A stretch of 64,000 nucleotides of DNA from Pinus tabuliformis (GCA_031772625.1 CM062819.1:1236511897-1236575896); one strand, 5' to 3'. Shown: positions 43,401-54,388, counted from the stretch's first letter. A program made the numbers and translations. The notes: generated by a model not told the origin, from the sequence alone.

Positions 43401-45822
43401 AGTTGATGTATCTACCACTGGAGAAGTTTGTTGGCTGATTACCCTCTCACCTCTTAGGATGTCTGTTGTTTCTTCAATGATTTCCTCTTCTAACAGAGGA
43501 TCCAATCTCTGCCTCTTTGCACTTGGTTGCTCTGCAGGTCCACTGATAGGTGTGGCCTCTTCTCTGTCTCTCTTCTTGCCTTTTTCCTCATTTAGAGGAG
43601 TTTGTAGAGCTGAGATTTCAGCTGCCTTAGATTGGGCTGGAGGAATTTGCACTTGTTCCTGCTCTTTGGACCCCCCTGGCTGATTGGTCATTATTGGCTG
43701 CTCTGTAGTTTCCACTTCTTTTCCCTTTGAGGTGCCTGTGATTGATGTGCCGGTTCTCTGATTTGGCAGAAGCTCTGCAGATGATTCCTATCACCAATTA
43801 AGTCTTTTATTTGGAAATCTTTGTCGGCCAAGGGTAAATAATTCAAGTTTTTATGAGGTGCATTGATGGGTGCGACATTGAGGGCTACGGGTGCTTCCAT
43901 GTTTGGTTCTTGTGTTTTCAAACTAGAATTTAGGATTGTTGTGGAGAATTGGACTGAACAACAGGTCTGGGAGTCTTTTTGTGGGCTAAACAGACTACTC
44001 TTGACTCGAGTTTGGTTTCACAGGTAGAAATTTCATTCGAAAAGCGAAATTTATAGGGTTGTCAGTAAAATGATAAATACCTGGACTATGGAGGCAAACT
44101 GAGTAACTGTAGGTTGAATGACAGACGACAGAGCGCACTGATGAAGGTCTCCTCGGTTGGGTGGTGGTTGAAAAGCTGGTACAGAAGCTCCGGTCGTTGT
44201 TTTGCATGGGAGTGTAAATAGAGAGAATTTGCAATGAAAATGACATTTTGACGTTTTTTTAACGAAATTCGGGTTTGGCGGGTGATTTTGGCATTTAATG
44301 AACATATGACGTCATCATGACGGGACACTTTGTCGCGTAGCGGAGGGTACGGAGGGTGATGTGGTGGTGACGTCAGCAGGAGGGTGGTAAGTGGTTTCAC
44401 CCCGCACCGCTTATGAGCTAAAGTGGTTTTGATGGGGAGGGCCGCGAACAGCGCGGGCGATTGACATGCGTCCAAGGTACGGGCTCAATACCACCAATCC
44501 CCCGGGCGGTAAAATTTGGTGGATGGAAGCTAGCGATATGTATATTAGCTGTCCGATGGGAGGGCTCCAATCAGATGGTTGGCACTCATTGGAGGTGACG
44601 AAGGGTTACGGCGTGGGGGGCCCATGTATTAAACATCAATAAATCATAATGGGGCGACGTTCATTGGTTGCGGGGTGGGTTTATTTGTTAATTAACCAGG
44701 TGTTAATTAATCCTAAAGTTGCACACGAAGGGTTATTACAAGGTTTCGGGTAAACATTTAATCCCCAATTTCATAATGATATGGTTTGTAATTAAATCGG
44801 GACGGGATATGATAGAGTTTTTGGGTTTCGCGCACATTAATATAATACGGGAAAGGGGAGCAAATATAAGGGATTTATATAATAAAGTTAACGGTCAATA
44901 TGAATTTATGAAAAATAAGCGCTAAGTTATAAAGTTTAACAACTAGGCTTAGGAGAAAACATAGGTTTGTATGTGATTTTGTACAATTTCCTAAGTAAAG
45001 AGGTTTTACGTAGGCTTTTTATGAAATGAGATGGAGTGAGTTGGGGACATTGAGCAGATCTCAATGTCTCTGGGGGGAGAGTTAGTAAGTGATTTTGGAA
45101 AAGGGTGGAGGGGAGTTAATCATGCTTTGCTTGACTTGGATCTAGAGACCTGCCATGGTACTTGTGATAACAGTAAGATGGACAACTTAAAAAACAAATA
45201 TCAATCACAAGTCTCTTTCTGCTACATCAAAACTGCCTACCTAGCCTACTGTGCCTAACATTTTTTCTTCTTTTTCTTTGGGTGCACTTAGACTAGCAAA
45301 CCCTCGTCAATTTTCTTTTGTTTTCATGATAATCCTTTCTAAATATGTACTTATTTCTTCCTAGGGCTCAGATTAAACAGTTGAGCTCCTTTACTTCTCT
45401 ACCTATCTACTTATCTGCCAAGATTAAACAGTTTGGACAGATTTCTATTCTCTATCTCTAAAACAGGAAATTCAAACATGAGCTGGCCAAGATTAAGCTA
45501 TTTGGCCAGTCATCAATTGTGGCAAAAGTTCTACAAGCTGCACATGATGCTCTATTTACAAAAAGTGAAATAGTAGTGGCACTTTGACTTGCACACTTTC
45601 CTGGTCTTTTTTATTTGGGGTTCAAATCTTTTCATTTTTCCTTTGACCATTTATATTTTCACCCTTTGATTTTTCTTTTAGGGTATACCCTCTTTTCATT
45701 TTTAAATTTTTTGATTCTTTAAAAATATGGAAAACCTTTGCAGCAAGAAAAGGTATGAACATATTGCAGAGCTAATTCAGTCAATCATGAAATATGATAC
45801 CTATTGGTATAGGAGCATAACA
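40456..45822 (-). repeat. Gypsy-A 5' LTR (5367 bp)
   Basis: Collinear with the 3' LTR. It carries the second copy of the internal frame (43900-41637), the two TATA boxes (44048-44055, 41299-41306) and the 14-mer (40558-40571). Confidence 0.95.
41637..43900 (-). pseudogene. Gypsy-A LTR-borne frame, 5' LTR copy
   Basis: Collinear with 27750-30013, including MEAPVALNV, the basic KGKKRDREE patch, the helical MAPSTQQRLMSAYDIKEGKM block and the C-terminal DQQWWEDMLGIL. More decayed than the 3' copy, with several breaks. See the 3' LTR entry for the domain layout. Confidence 0.7.
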
Positions 45823-46600
45823 ACATCAAAGATTATTCAAATGAACTAAACCACCCTTCAGTTGTTGATTTCCTTTCGAATTCAGTTTTCATAGACACAG
45901 TAGAATCAGAGCGAAACCTGTCAAATATTGAAGAAACAATTTCTATTAATATTTTGACCAAGCCTAATATTGTAGAGAACATTGATGTCGGCAAATCTTG
46001 TTCTCCATTAGAACTAGATAATTATTGTACTCTCTTTTGTGAATTTATAGACATCTTTGCATGGTCTTACGAAAATATGCCAGGCATTGACTCTAGTATT
46101 GTTGAACACGAAATAAAAATGTACCCTGATGTCAAGCCAGTTCGACAACGGCTTCGACTTGTTCATACAAAGAAAGCCGTTGCAATTAAAGCAGAAGTTG
46201 AAAAACTTTTGTGGGCTAGTTTCATTTACCCTGTACCTCTTACTGATTGGGTTTCCAACCTTGTTCCTATTATGAAGAAACAAGGGACAATTCGAGTGTG
46301 CGTCGATTATAGGGATATCAATCAGGCATGTCCAAAGGAAAATTATCCTACTACTTTTATCGACCGGATTGTTGACGAATGTGCCAAATGCGAAATATTC
46401 TCATTTATGGATGGATTTTCCAGCTACAATCAAATCAATATCCGCTCACAGGACTAATCAAACATAGCTTTTATTTGTTCATGGGGCACATTCGCCTATA
46501 GGAAACTCCAATTTAGTTTTAAAAATGCAGGGGCCACATTTTAGAGGGCAATGAATTATTCCTTCCATGACATCAAGCACATTGTTCAACCTTACCTTGA
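45823..46600 (+). pseudogene. Gypsy-B reverse transcriptase, first part
   Basis: Right of Gypsy-A the linker to RT continues (FIDIFAWSYENMPGID, IVEHEIKMYPDVKPVRQRLR), followed by RT motifs WVSNLVPIMKKQGTIRVCVD and FSFMDGFSSYNQINI. No RNase H precedes it. Broken. Confidence 0.88.
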
Positions 46601-47384
46601 TGATTTACCTGCTCATTCACAAAAGCGGACTAGTCACCTGCAACATTTGAGGGCAATATTTTTACGGTGTTGGCACTACAAGATACAACTCAATCCACAC
46701 AAATATGTGTTTTGTGTTGGTTCTTGTTGATTGCTCGAAATTGTAGTGTCTAGAGAAGGGATTCGACTAGATCCATTAAAGGTTCAGGCAATTCTAGATT
46801 TGCCTCCACCTTCAAGTCTTTTACAGTTACAAAGACTCCAAGGGAAAGCAAAATTTTTGAGGAGGTTCATTCCTAATTACACTGAGATGGCTAAAGGTTT
46901 TGCATGTCTTTTGAAAAAGGAGACACCCTTCCATTTGGATCAAGTTGCGTAAGCTTCCTTTGATGCTCTTAAAGATACCTTGATTAGAGATTCATTAATG
47001 TATTCTCCAAAGTACCAAAATGACTATTACTTGTATCTCGCCGCTGCAGATACAACCATTGGCATGGTTTTAGTACAAGAAGAAAATGGGATTGAACATC
47101 CGATTTATTACTTGAGCCAAAATCTCAATGATACAGAAAGTAAGTACTCTTATGTCAAAAAACTAGCTTTGGCAGCTATGCAAGTTGTTCAAAGATTTCG
47201 CCATTACATCCTGCTACGGAAAACAACTGTCATTTCGGATTGCAACCCTATGACATACATTTTGTCAGATCAATTGCTAGGGGGTAAATACTCAAAATGG
47301 ATAGTTATTTTACAGGAACTTGAGTTGGAATTCATCAAGTCCAAATCAAAGAAATCTCTAGTTTTTCGCAGAGTTACTTTGTGA
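46600..47384 (+). pseudogene. Gypsy-B RT thumb and Gypsy-type RNase H
   Basis: EIVVSREGIRLDPLKVQAIL, AKFLRRFIPNYTEMAKGF and then IGMVLVQEENGIEHPIYYLS and DQLLGGKYSKWIVILQEL are the connection and RNase H parts of Gypsy pol. Broken. Confidence 0.85.
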
Positions 47385-47499
47385 CCTTCCCTCGACCTCC
47401 ATTGATTCGACATCTGAACCATCAATTTTAGATGAGTCTCTATTTCTAATATCGTCATCTGACGTGTGGTATGGAGATATACTGATCTATCTCCAGACC

Positions 47500-48653
47500 C
47501 AAGCTTTCTGGCCGAATACCTCTCGCTCGCAACAACGACGTATATGATACCAAGCCAAGGATTATCTGATCATTGGCGTCACTCTTTACCGTCGTGGTAT
47601 CGATATAGTTTTACAGAGGTTCCTCATGCATGAGGAAGCCGAGAAAGAATTGAATGATTGTCATTCAGGTGCCTGTGGTGGACACTTATCTGGATATGCA
47701 ACCGCACAGAGAATTCTTTATGTTGGTTACTTCTGGCCAACTATATTCAAAGATTGTATTATTGCTGTCAGAAGTTATCACTCATGCTAGATATATGACC
47801 AAAATGGGACATTGACTTTATGAAATGTAACCCCACCTCGGCCGGGGGGCATGGGTATATTATATTCGCCGTTGACTATTTTATTAAATGGGCCGAGGCG
47901 ATGCCAACATTGAACAACAGTGGCGAAACAACTACTCTTTTATTTTTTAACCATGTGGTTGCCCAGTTTGGTGTACCAAAAGCCATAGTTACAGATCACG
48001 GGTCACATTTTCGCAATCACATGACGGCTGAGTTGACTGCTAAGTTAGGACTGTCACATGATAGTTATACCCCTTATTACCCGCAAGCGAATGGACAAGT
48101 TGAGGCCATCAACAAAGTCCTAAAGCAGATGTTGTAGAGAATGATAGGGGTTCATAAGCGAAACTGGCATTTAATCCTGTACTCTGCCTTGTGGGCATAT
48201 CGAATCTCAGTGAGAAATGCAACTGGATTCACACACTTTCAGTTGGTGTATGGTTTGGAAGTAATCTTACCGATACAATGCGAAATTTCATCGCTCAAAC
48301 TCGCGATTGACCTGTTACTCGACACTTCTGAAGAAGAAGCGCATTTCTTGGAATTAATCCATCTGGATGAAACTCGTCGTGATGCCGCATTGGTTAACGA
48401 AGCGCATAAGAAATGTATTAAGGCGCAATATGATAAAGATGTCAAGCCTCATATCTTCTCAAAAGGAGACCTGGTATTGCTTTACAATCAGGAAGCTAAT
48501 AAACTTGGAGCAGTGAAATTTGAACCAATGTGGATGGGTCCTTATGTTGTCAAGCATGTTCTGGCAAAAGGTGCCTACGAGTTAGTATATTATGATGGGA
48601 TTCCATTGTCGCAGCCCCGAAATGGGCTGTACCTCAAACGTTACTATGCTTGA
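47500..48653 (+). pseudogene. Gypsy-B integrase
   Basis: A zinc-domain remnant (about 47640-47800) precedes the core: GYIIFAVDYFIKWAEAMP, IVTDHGSHFRNHM and YYPQANGQVEAINKVLKQML. The C-terminal part has EPMWMGPYVVKHVLAKGAYE and ends GLYLKRYYA. The stretch from 48141 is 170 open codons. Fossil with some breaks. Confidence 0.9.
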
Positions 48654-48737
48654 TTAAGTGTAATAAAACTCACTGTATATATGCTTTCATTGCGTGTGTG
48701 TGTGTATCTTTTAGAGATTTTTATCTGGTTAGTAATC

Positions 48738-48757
48738 CACTTTGCATTTGTTGCAGA
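48738..48757 (+). promoter_or_regulatory. 3' splice-site-like sequence before the downstream RNase H
   Basis: A T-rich stretch ending TTTGTTGCAG lies directly against an ATG at 48757. This suggests the following frame was reached by splicing. Inference. Confidence 0.35.
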
Positions 48758-49156
48758 TGTCGGAGTCTTCGGAACCTTTTGTTGGTTAAGCTGATGGTGC
48801 TAGTCATAGTACGCAAAACTTGTCTTCTACAGCATGGGCTATTTTCGCTCCACGTGGCGAGTTAGTGAGTTTCCAAGGGATTTGTATTGGTCAATCGACG
48901 AACAACATCGCTTGAACTACTTTCTGATGCCATTTCACTTGGCATTCGCAAAATCATCGTTAGGCTGGACTCGCAACTCGTTGTACTACAACTAACAAAC
49001 ATTTATACTTTCCGAAATCAAATAGTTTTTTGTATGTTCCTTAGAGTTCGTATTTTGGAAAGACGTTTTGAACACATTCAATATCAAAATATTTCCAGAA
49101 ATCTTAACACATTAACTGATTCTCTAGCAAATTATGTGTTAAATAGACATTTGTGA
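48757..49156 (+). pseudogene. Gypsy-B additional RNase H domain downstream of integrase
   Basis: The frame begins MSESSEPF and shows an RNase H pattern: AWAIFAPRGELVSFQGI, LELLSDAISLGIRKIIVRLDS, ERRFEHIQYQNISRNLNT and LTDSLANYVLNR. It is of the same archaeal/plant-like kind as in Gypsy-A but lies after integrase. Role in the family: removing RNA from the RNA:DNA hybrid. Broken. Confidence 0.75.
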
Positions 49157-49337
49157 CACATGTAAAAGTAATATTTTCAATTCACATCATCAATTGAATA
49201 GGATTGCATATAACTGTAGACAACTCTGAAAGTAAAATAGATAGGTCTTTTAAAAGTTTTTACAAAATTTGTGTCCAAGACACATTTGGTCATTTGACCA
49301 AAAAACTCAAAATGCATGCAAAACATCCTAAGTAAAT
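49157..49337. other. Short spacer after Gypsy-B RNase H
   Basis: No frame or motif seen; it separates the sense pol from the antisense accessory frame. Confidence 0.6.
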
Positions 49338-50691
49338 CTAGTGGTGCTCATGGTAACAGGTCACAGCCTGTGCTATCATGCACAAAAGCCTTGCCCAGTG
49401 GCTAGGAAAACCAATAGTGTGGCGCTGCAGCCTCATATGTAACTCATTGATCTGGACATCCAGAATACCAAGGGTTAATCCATCTATGTGATCCTGCAAC
49501 TCTGCTAAGGTCTCGGCCAAATCCAAGTCCTGGAGAACTGCTCTCTCAATATTTCTCCGCGCTAGCCCACCCGCAACCTGTTGGTGTCCCACAAGTCAAA
49601 CAATACCCACTTTTGCATGCATAAGAGTAATTTTAGTTTAGTCTTGGAAACATTTAAAAAACACAAAAAACATGTAGAAGCTTGAAAAATAAAAAAAACA
49701 CTTTGGTCAAACAACTTACCCATAGCACCCCATTGTGCTCCAACTGGTAGAATCAAATCTGGATCTCCACGGAAATCCATCCCTGAGTATGGATGCTCCT
49801 TGATGATGAGATGTTGTCGCTCAAGCCAACTGAAGAATGCAGTGGAAAAAATGATTGTTGACTGACTCGCATGTCGAGCCATCAATTCAACCCACCTCTG
49901 CATACGTGGATCTCTACGACTAGCTACACCCATTGATACATGTTGTGGTTGCATCAATGGGATTCTATCTAAGGTAAAAGCAATTAAGATCGAACCATAG
50001 CAGAAATTCTTCGTCTTACCACTTTTTACCTTAGTCAGTTGTTCTTTCAATGAAGAAAGCACAACCTCGCACTAGTTGAAAACTTTTGGCTCTAGACACT
50101 CTAGTGCATACTGCATATAAGATCTGTTTTCCAGATGTAGTTTCACACTGCCAGCCAATTTTTCGATTGTGAAGAGGATTGTTCTCAAAGGAAAATCACT
50201 TACATCCCTGATGTTTATTTTCCCATCCTTTCTAGGCTGTGTACCTGGCCGACAAAACTATCTAATATAATCTCTCACCGATTCACCTCCACGGGCAAAT
50301 CCAGAAAGTGAGATGGGGGCACCTCACCTCGACAGTCCGGTAAGAGACTAAATATCATCAATGGTAATAGGGACCATCTTGTCCCTAATGTGAAAAGTCT
50401 GATCTTTTGGATCCCATGCACGAACAAGGAACTGCAGTGTTCTATTTGTTGCCTCATTCCTGACAACTTAAAGTATTTGAGTAACCTGCATTTTTTGAGG
50501 GCCTCAACTGTACCCAGATTGTTTAGGGCAACCATGTTGTTCTTCATGCTCTCTTTCTCACCATGTAATCGACATTTTGATCTGATGAAAGCCTGAAACA
50601 TAATCATAAGCTTAATCAGGATCCTTTCCATGCAAAAAACAGGACAAATTTTAGAGCAAATAGCTAAAACAAACTTGGGAAACTCGCCCAA
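49338..50691 (-). pseudogene. Gypsy-B antisense accessory frame, between pol and 3' LTR
   Basis: Three minus-strand pieces (50691-50275, 50062-49562, 49592-49338) read as one decayed protein on the opposite strand to pol. Landmarks: an N-terminal helical part with IRSKCRLHGEKESMKN, a middle FCYGSILIAFTLDRIPLMQP, then RMQRWVELMARHA, FSWLERQHLIIKEHPYSGM and DFRGDPDLILPVGAQWGAMG. Antisense accessory genes of plant-mobile-domain or transposon-protein type are known downstream of pol in Tat-type elements, and this fits. It may be distantly related to the LTR-borne frames of solo LTRs 1 and 2, but that needs profile comparison. Broken, several breaks. Confidence 0.65.
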
Positions 50692-52671
50692 CGCAGCTCA
50701 TGCACAGAGACAGTGCACAGCAGAGCATGCAGCCCTCTATCTAGGTGCTCTTCAATGCAGTTTTCGATGTGAAAGCTTGTGCTGATCCCAAGGCAAAAAA
50801 AATGAAACCCCAAGGGCCCCAAAAAACCCTAAAACTTGCATGAAATGACAAAAAATGACATGAAAAGAAAGTAGAGAGGTTTAGCTTCTACCTGGTCTAG
50901 ACGACTCGAGAAATGGTCGAATCTCTTGCAATCAGCTGGTGAAGATCGAGGTAAAAACTAAGCTCAGAGCACAAAACTGAATGGTAAGTTCCAAATGGTA
51001 AAAATGTCATGGTAAAAACTTGTTTTATGTTTATTTCATGTTAATTAATCAAGTAAACATTAGTATTCACCTATTTTTGTCTATGAAACATATATTTTTA
51101 ATCCATTTTGTGGTGTTTTGAGCAGGTTTTGCAACTGAATTATAGAATTCAACGTGCTCGATTGTAAATTGTATTTTTGACCACAGAGCACACTTTTATC
51201 TCTTTTTTAAGCTCTGTTAAAAATGAAAAAGGAACCCCTTGGAGTCCTCTTTAAGATCTTTTCAAACTCTGTAAACATGAAAAGATTATCAAGCGCTTGT
51301 CCTTTCCAGCTCGTTAACGGATTGGAAACGATATCTCTCTTGTATTATTTTAAGCTTTTTCGGGCTTGAGAGATTAATTTATGACAAATAACTTGTGGGG
51401 TTTTCTTTTTGTACCTTTTCAAACTCTCTAAACATGAAAAGGACCGAGTTATCTTTGTCGTTAAACTCGTTAAAACATCAAATAGCAACAAACTTGTCCA
51501 TCTAGACAAGATCGAGTTTCACCTTCTCTAGACTTGTTAAAACATCAAATAGCGATGGATTCACCCAAAGGGTGGAATTATACGACAAGCATATGTTATC
51601 CTCCTCAAGCTTGATAAAAATAAAGAGGTACTAGTCAACAATGACTGGGGAAATGGGAAAAAGGGGAAAACCACTTTATGGTAGCAGGTCGCTCTTGAAC
51701 TTGACACTTTCATTCCATCACCGTGACTATCTGGGTTGGGTTATTAGCTTGATGGTTATCACACCGTCGGTCTATCATACCATCCATCACTTTGTTTTGG
51801 GTCAATGCTACCAATTTATTTTAGTGTCGCCGACATGTTCAAGAGAAGTCAGTCAGTCAAAGTTCATCCTTTGCAATACCATAAACCTTCATTTTCATGA
51901 CCACCATTCCTAAACCTTGTGTTGTTAGTCAAATTCCATCTCTAAAATCACTACACTCATTTCGTGTCATTGATGTGGGATACATCAAGGCTCTCTTGCG
52001 ACGAGTCGCTTCTTGTCGACATCAGCTCATTATCCAAGAAGTTGACTTAGAAACACCCTTCCAGTACCTTGAGGCTTGCATGCATCAATAGCAGGTTTCT
52101 CGCTTCTGACGATAGGGATACATCAATGGCCTTCGACCGAAAGACTTTGTATGGTGTTTGACATCAAATAATCCATTCACACCATGCAGAATGTACTACA
52201 GTACCTTGAGGATCATTATCATTATTGGTGATTTCTCTCGCATCTATTAACAACTTACATCATTGGTTGGTAATCAAATGGTGTCTTCCCATGTTCGATT
52301 TCAGATCAGATATTCACATGGTTAGACTCATACTTGAGTGAACGATTGAATGAGATAGAAGACCCTGGATCTAGTTTCATCCATCCGGGCTGCGATTTCA
52401 GGAGTACTAAATCATATGTACAATGGCTTTACATTGATGGTCATTCCGATCATGGGTCTATATCTGTAGATGACTGTTTATGTACATGTAATGAAAGTTT
52501 ATAAGCTAAGAATGGGTATGCCTTCCCTCAACAATTCATGTAAAATAAAATATCATGATGTATGTATTGTAATTGATGCAGGTCACCTTCCACTTCGATA
52601 CCTCCTCATCACATCATAAAAAATTTCATTCGACATTGGCATTTTTCTGACTTCATGCTTTAGGAGGCAGC
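50692..52671 (+). other. Gypsy-B 3' untranslated region
   Basis: About 2 kb without a convincing gene. It contains GTGCACAGCAGAGCATGC near 50723-50740, probable leader of the antisense frame (50700-50980), and two related hairpins (51258-51284, 51414-51442). It ends in AGGAGGCAG before the 3' LTR (polypurine tract). Confidence 0.6.
51258..51442. repeat. Two related hairpins in the Gypsy-B 3' region
   Basis: 51258-51284 pairs CTTTTCA with TGAAAAG. 51414-51442 pairs CCTTTTCA with TGAAAAGG. Both enclose AACTCTNTAAACA loops. Related text without full arms is at about 51220. Confidence 0.75.
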
Positions 52672-53712
52672 TGTTACAGATCCATTTGGGCACATCAAAT
52701 CCCAACATTCATATCAGTGTATTAGGGCTCATCAAGTCCTAATTTCAGTTGCTTCATACCATAAAGAAGTCACCCCTTTGAATGCCTCCTTCCCAGACAG
52801 TTTCATGACTTGAAGACATCCAGAAATAGTCTCTAGAGAGACCAACGCAGGTAAGCCCTTGTAAAGGTGCACTGCAGAGCAGTTGAGCCCACTGCCAGGG
52901 TGCTTTGCAGAGCACTTAGGCTTCCTTTCACCTGCGCTGGGCAATAATGAGCGAAATTCACACAGGGTTTGGGGAATATTCTTATCTTTTGGAGTCATCT
53001 AGAAGGTTCCCTCACTTATCAACTCCTATGAGCTCGAAAATGGATGAGGAATGAGTTAAGGTGCATCCTATCCTCTCATCCCTTCCTCCATGGAACTAAT
53101 TCTAAGTATGGAAGGCCATTCAATTCCACCATTTATGACAAAACCTCCTTCATCTTCCTATAAATTGACCACTCATCTAAGTGATCAGGGGCCGGATTAT
53201 GTTGAATTGTAAGGAGATAATGCTGCTATGAGATTTGGATTTGAAACAAGTATTGTAATGCTACAAGTTTGTCATGCTTTTTATGTGATGTGGATGGGAT
53301 CCAAGATGGAGGAATGGCTTTGAATCAGACACCAATTGTTGTAATTCCTTCTTCTATCTAATAACGTGTTTGAACTTTTTTTCCCATATGTTTGTATTGT
53401 TTGATAATGCTTATATGTGTGAATTGTATATGATTCCTTTCACTTATATTCAATAGATCGTATGCTTTGATTGGTTCTTTGCTTTTTGTTGTGTTTGCAG
53501 GGTACTTCTCAAGTGTATTAAGTACGGGAAGGAGCGACAGGATCGATATAAGGGAGACGAGAGGAAAGCGAAACTACAAGTAGGTCTTCTTATCTTCTCA
53601 TCTTATGTATTGCTTATAGGAAAAGTCTAAAACACTTTAAACTATTGTTCTAGATACAACTACTTATCTAGGGAATTAGTATTTATCCGTAGATACCAAA
53701 TTCTCCAAAACA
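52672..53712 (+). repeat. Gypsy-B 3' LTR
   Basis: 1041 bp, TGTTACAGATCC...CCAAAACA, followed by the TSD GGTTA. TATA box 53159-53166; exon-like cassette 53501-53579. Confidence 0.95.
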
Positions 53713-54019
53713 GGTTAGTACAGGGAGCTATAAGGATAGACTGTGACAACCAAATTGAAATTTCTTGGCAAAGAACCCTGCTTATCATTCAAAGACAAAG
53801 CACATTGATGTTCAGTATTACTTTCTGAGGGATATGATAGAAGAAAAAAAGGTGTTGTTGGTAAAGGTGGACACTTTGAAGAATATTGTAGATGCATTAA
53901 CAAATCTGTGAGCTATGAGAAGTTCTCTTGGTGTAGAGAAACAATGGGCATTGCAGGGCTGGATAAATGAATAAGCTCTCCTATGGTCCCCTGTGGAAAG
54001 AAAACAACAAGTGGGATAA
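53713..54019 (+). pseudogene. Copia-B RNase H, part after Gypsy-B
   Basis: Matches Copia-A 13556-13863: the DCDNQ block, KTKHIDVQY, the end of pol and the purine-rich tract before the 3' LTR. Fossil fragment. Confidence 0.88.
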
Positions 54020-54388
54020 TGTTAGGTTGTGTTATTTTCTTTCCACAACTAGCCCCCCTTGTACGGGGTCTGGGGCAATGCCCTGGGGAATATTTTTTTT
54101 GGACCCATGGTTTTTTCCATGGTTTTGTGCATGATTTTGTGCATGGTTTTCACACATGGTTTTGGGCACGATGGTTTTCGGTCCATGGTATTGGATGCTT
54201 TGGAGTGTATATATATGTATTGTAACATTGAAAGGAACATAATGAAAAAAAATCTGGTAGTCCCGGTTTTGGGATCGAGGGGAAAATCTTTGTGTATATT
54301 TGTTTTATGTGTTATGCTCTCGCCATTGTTTATTTTCTGTTTTTAGAATCCGTATGCAGGTAATTTCTGTATGGGGTTAAAACCTACA
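54020..54388 (+). repeat. Copia-B 3' LTR
   Basis: 369 bp, TGTTAGGTTGTG...AAACCTACA, with a single unit of the 29-bp repeat and a TATATATA box at 54208. It lacks the G/C-rich part of the 5' LTR. Confidence 0.93.

Larger units (their letters stand above)
26567..45822 (-). mobile_element. Gypsy-A: 19.3 kb Ty3/Gypsy element with 5.4 kb LTRs that carry a protein frame
   Basis: LTRs 26567-31946 (5380 bp, 3') and 40456-45822 (5367 bp, 5') read TGTTATGCTCC...GTGATAACA on the minus strand. The TSD ACATC is perfect (26562-26566, 45823-45827). Internal order on the minus strand is PBS, gag, protease, RNase H, RT with Gypsy-type RNase H, integrase, then a 2 kb spacer and the 3' LTR. LTRs differ by roughly 3 to 7 percent in the stretches I compared, so this is the youngest datable insertion in the window. 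It looks nearly whole in structure; pol is mostly open, with a handful of breaks overall. The LTRs, longer than many entire elements, each hold a coiled-coil protein frame in U3. Confidence 0.95.
19906..53712 (+). mobile_element. Gypsy-B: long Ty3/Gypsy element (Tat/Ogre-like), split by Gypsy-A
   Basis: LTRs 19906-20945 (1040 bp) and 52672-53712 (1041 bp) start TGTTACAG and end AAAACA. The TSD GGTTA is perfect (19901-19905, 53713-53717). Without Gypsy-A it is about 14.5 kb. The order is PBS, long leader, Pro/Gln-rich gag, CCHC-like knuckle, protease, RT, RNase H, integrase, a second RNase H, an antisense accessory frame, then a long 3' region. Protease-before-RT-before-integrase order makes it Gypsy. 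The antisense frame, long leader and PBS recall the Tat/Ogre lineage. It is broken with many breaks. LTR divergence is uneven, around 12 percent in the first 290 bp and less later, so it is older than Gypsy-A inside it. Confidence 0.93.
15690..54388 (+). mobile_element. Copia-B: sister of Copia-A, split by Gypsy-B
   Basis: LTRs are at 15690-16102 and 54020-54388. It is inserted in the 5' LTR of Copia-C with TSD TAGCC (15685-15689) versus TAACC (54389-54393), one mismatch. Removing Gypsy-B leaves about 4.9 kb. Coding order is gag, protease, integrase, RT, RNase H, collinear with Copia-A and closely similar. It is broken, with about ten breaks besides the Gypsy-B insertion. Its two LTRs look more diverged from each other than those of Copia-A and differ in length, so it may be the older of the two. 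Confidence 0.95.

Noticed and set aside
42484-43683. Plus-strand frames at 28597-29796 and 42484-43683
   Set aside because: Antisense shadows of the Gypsy-A LTR frame, with no domain of their own.
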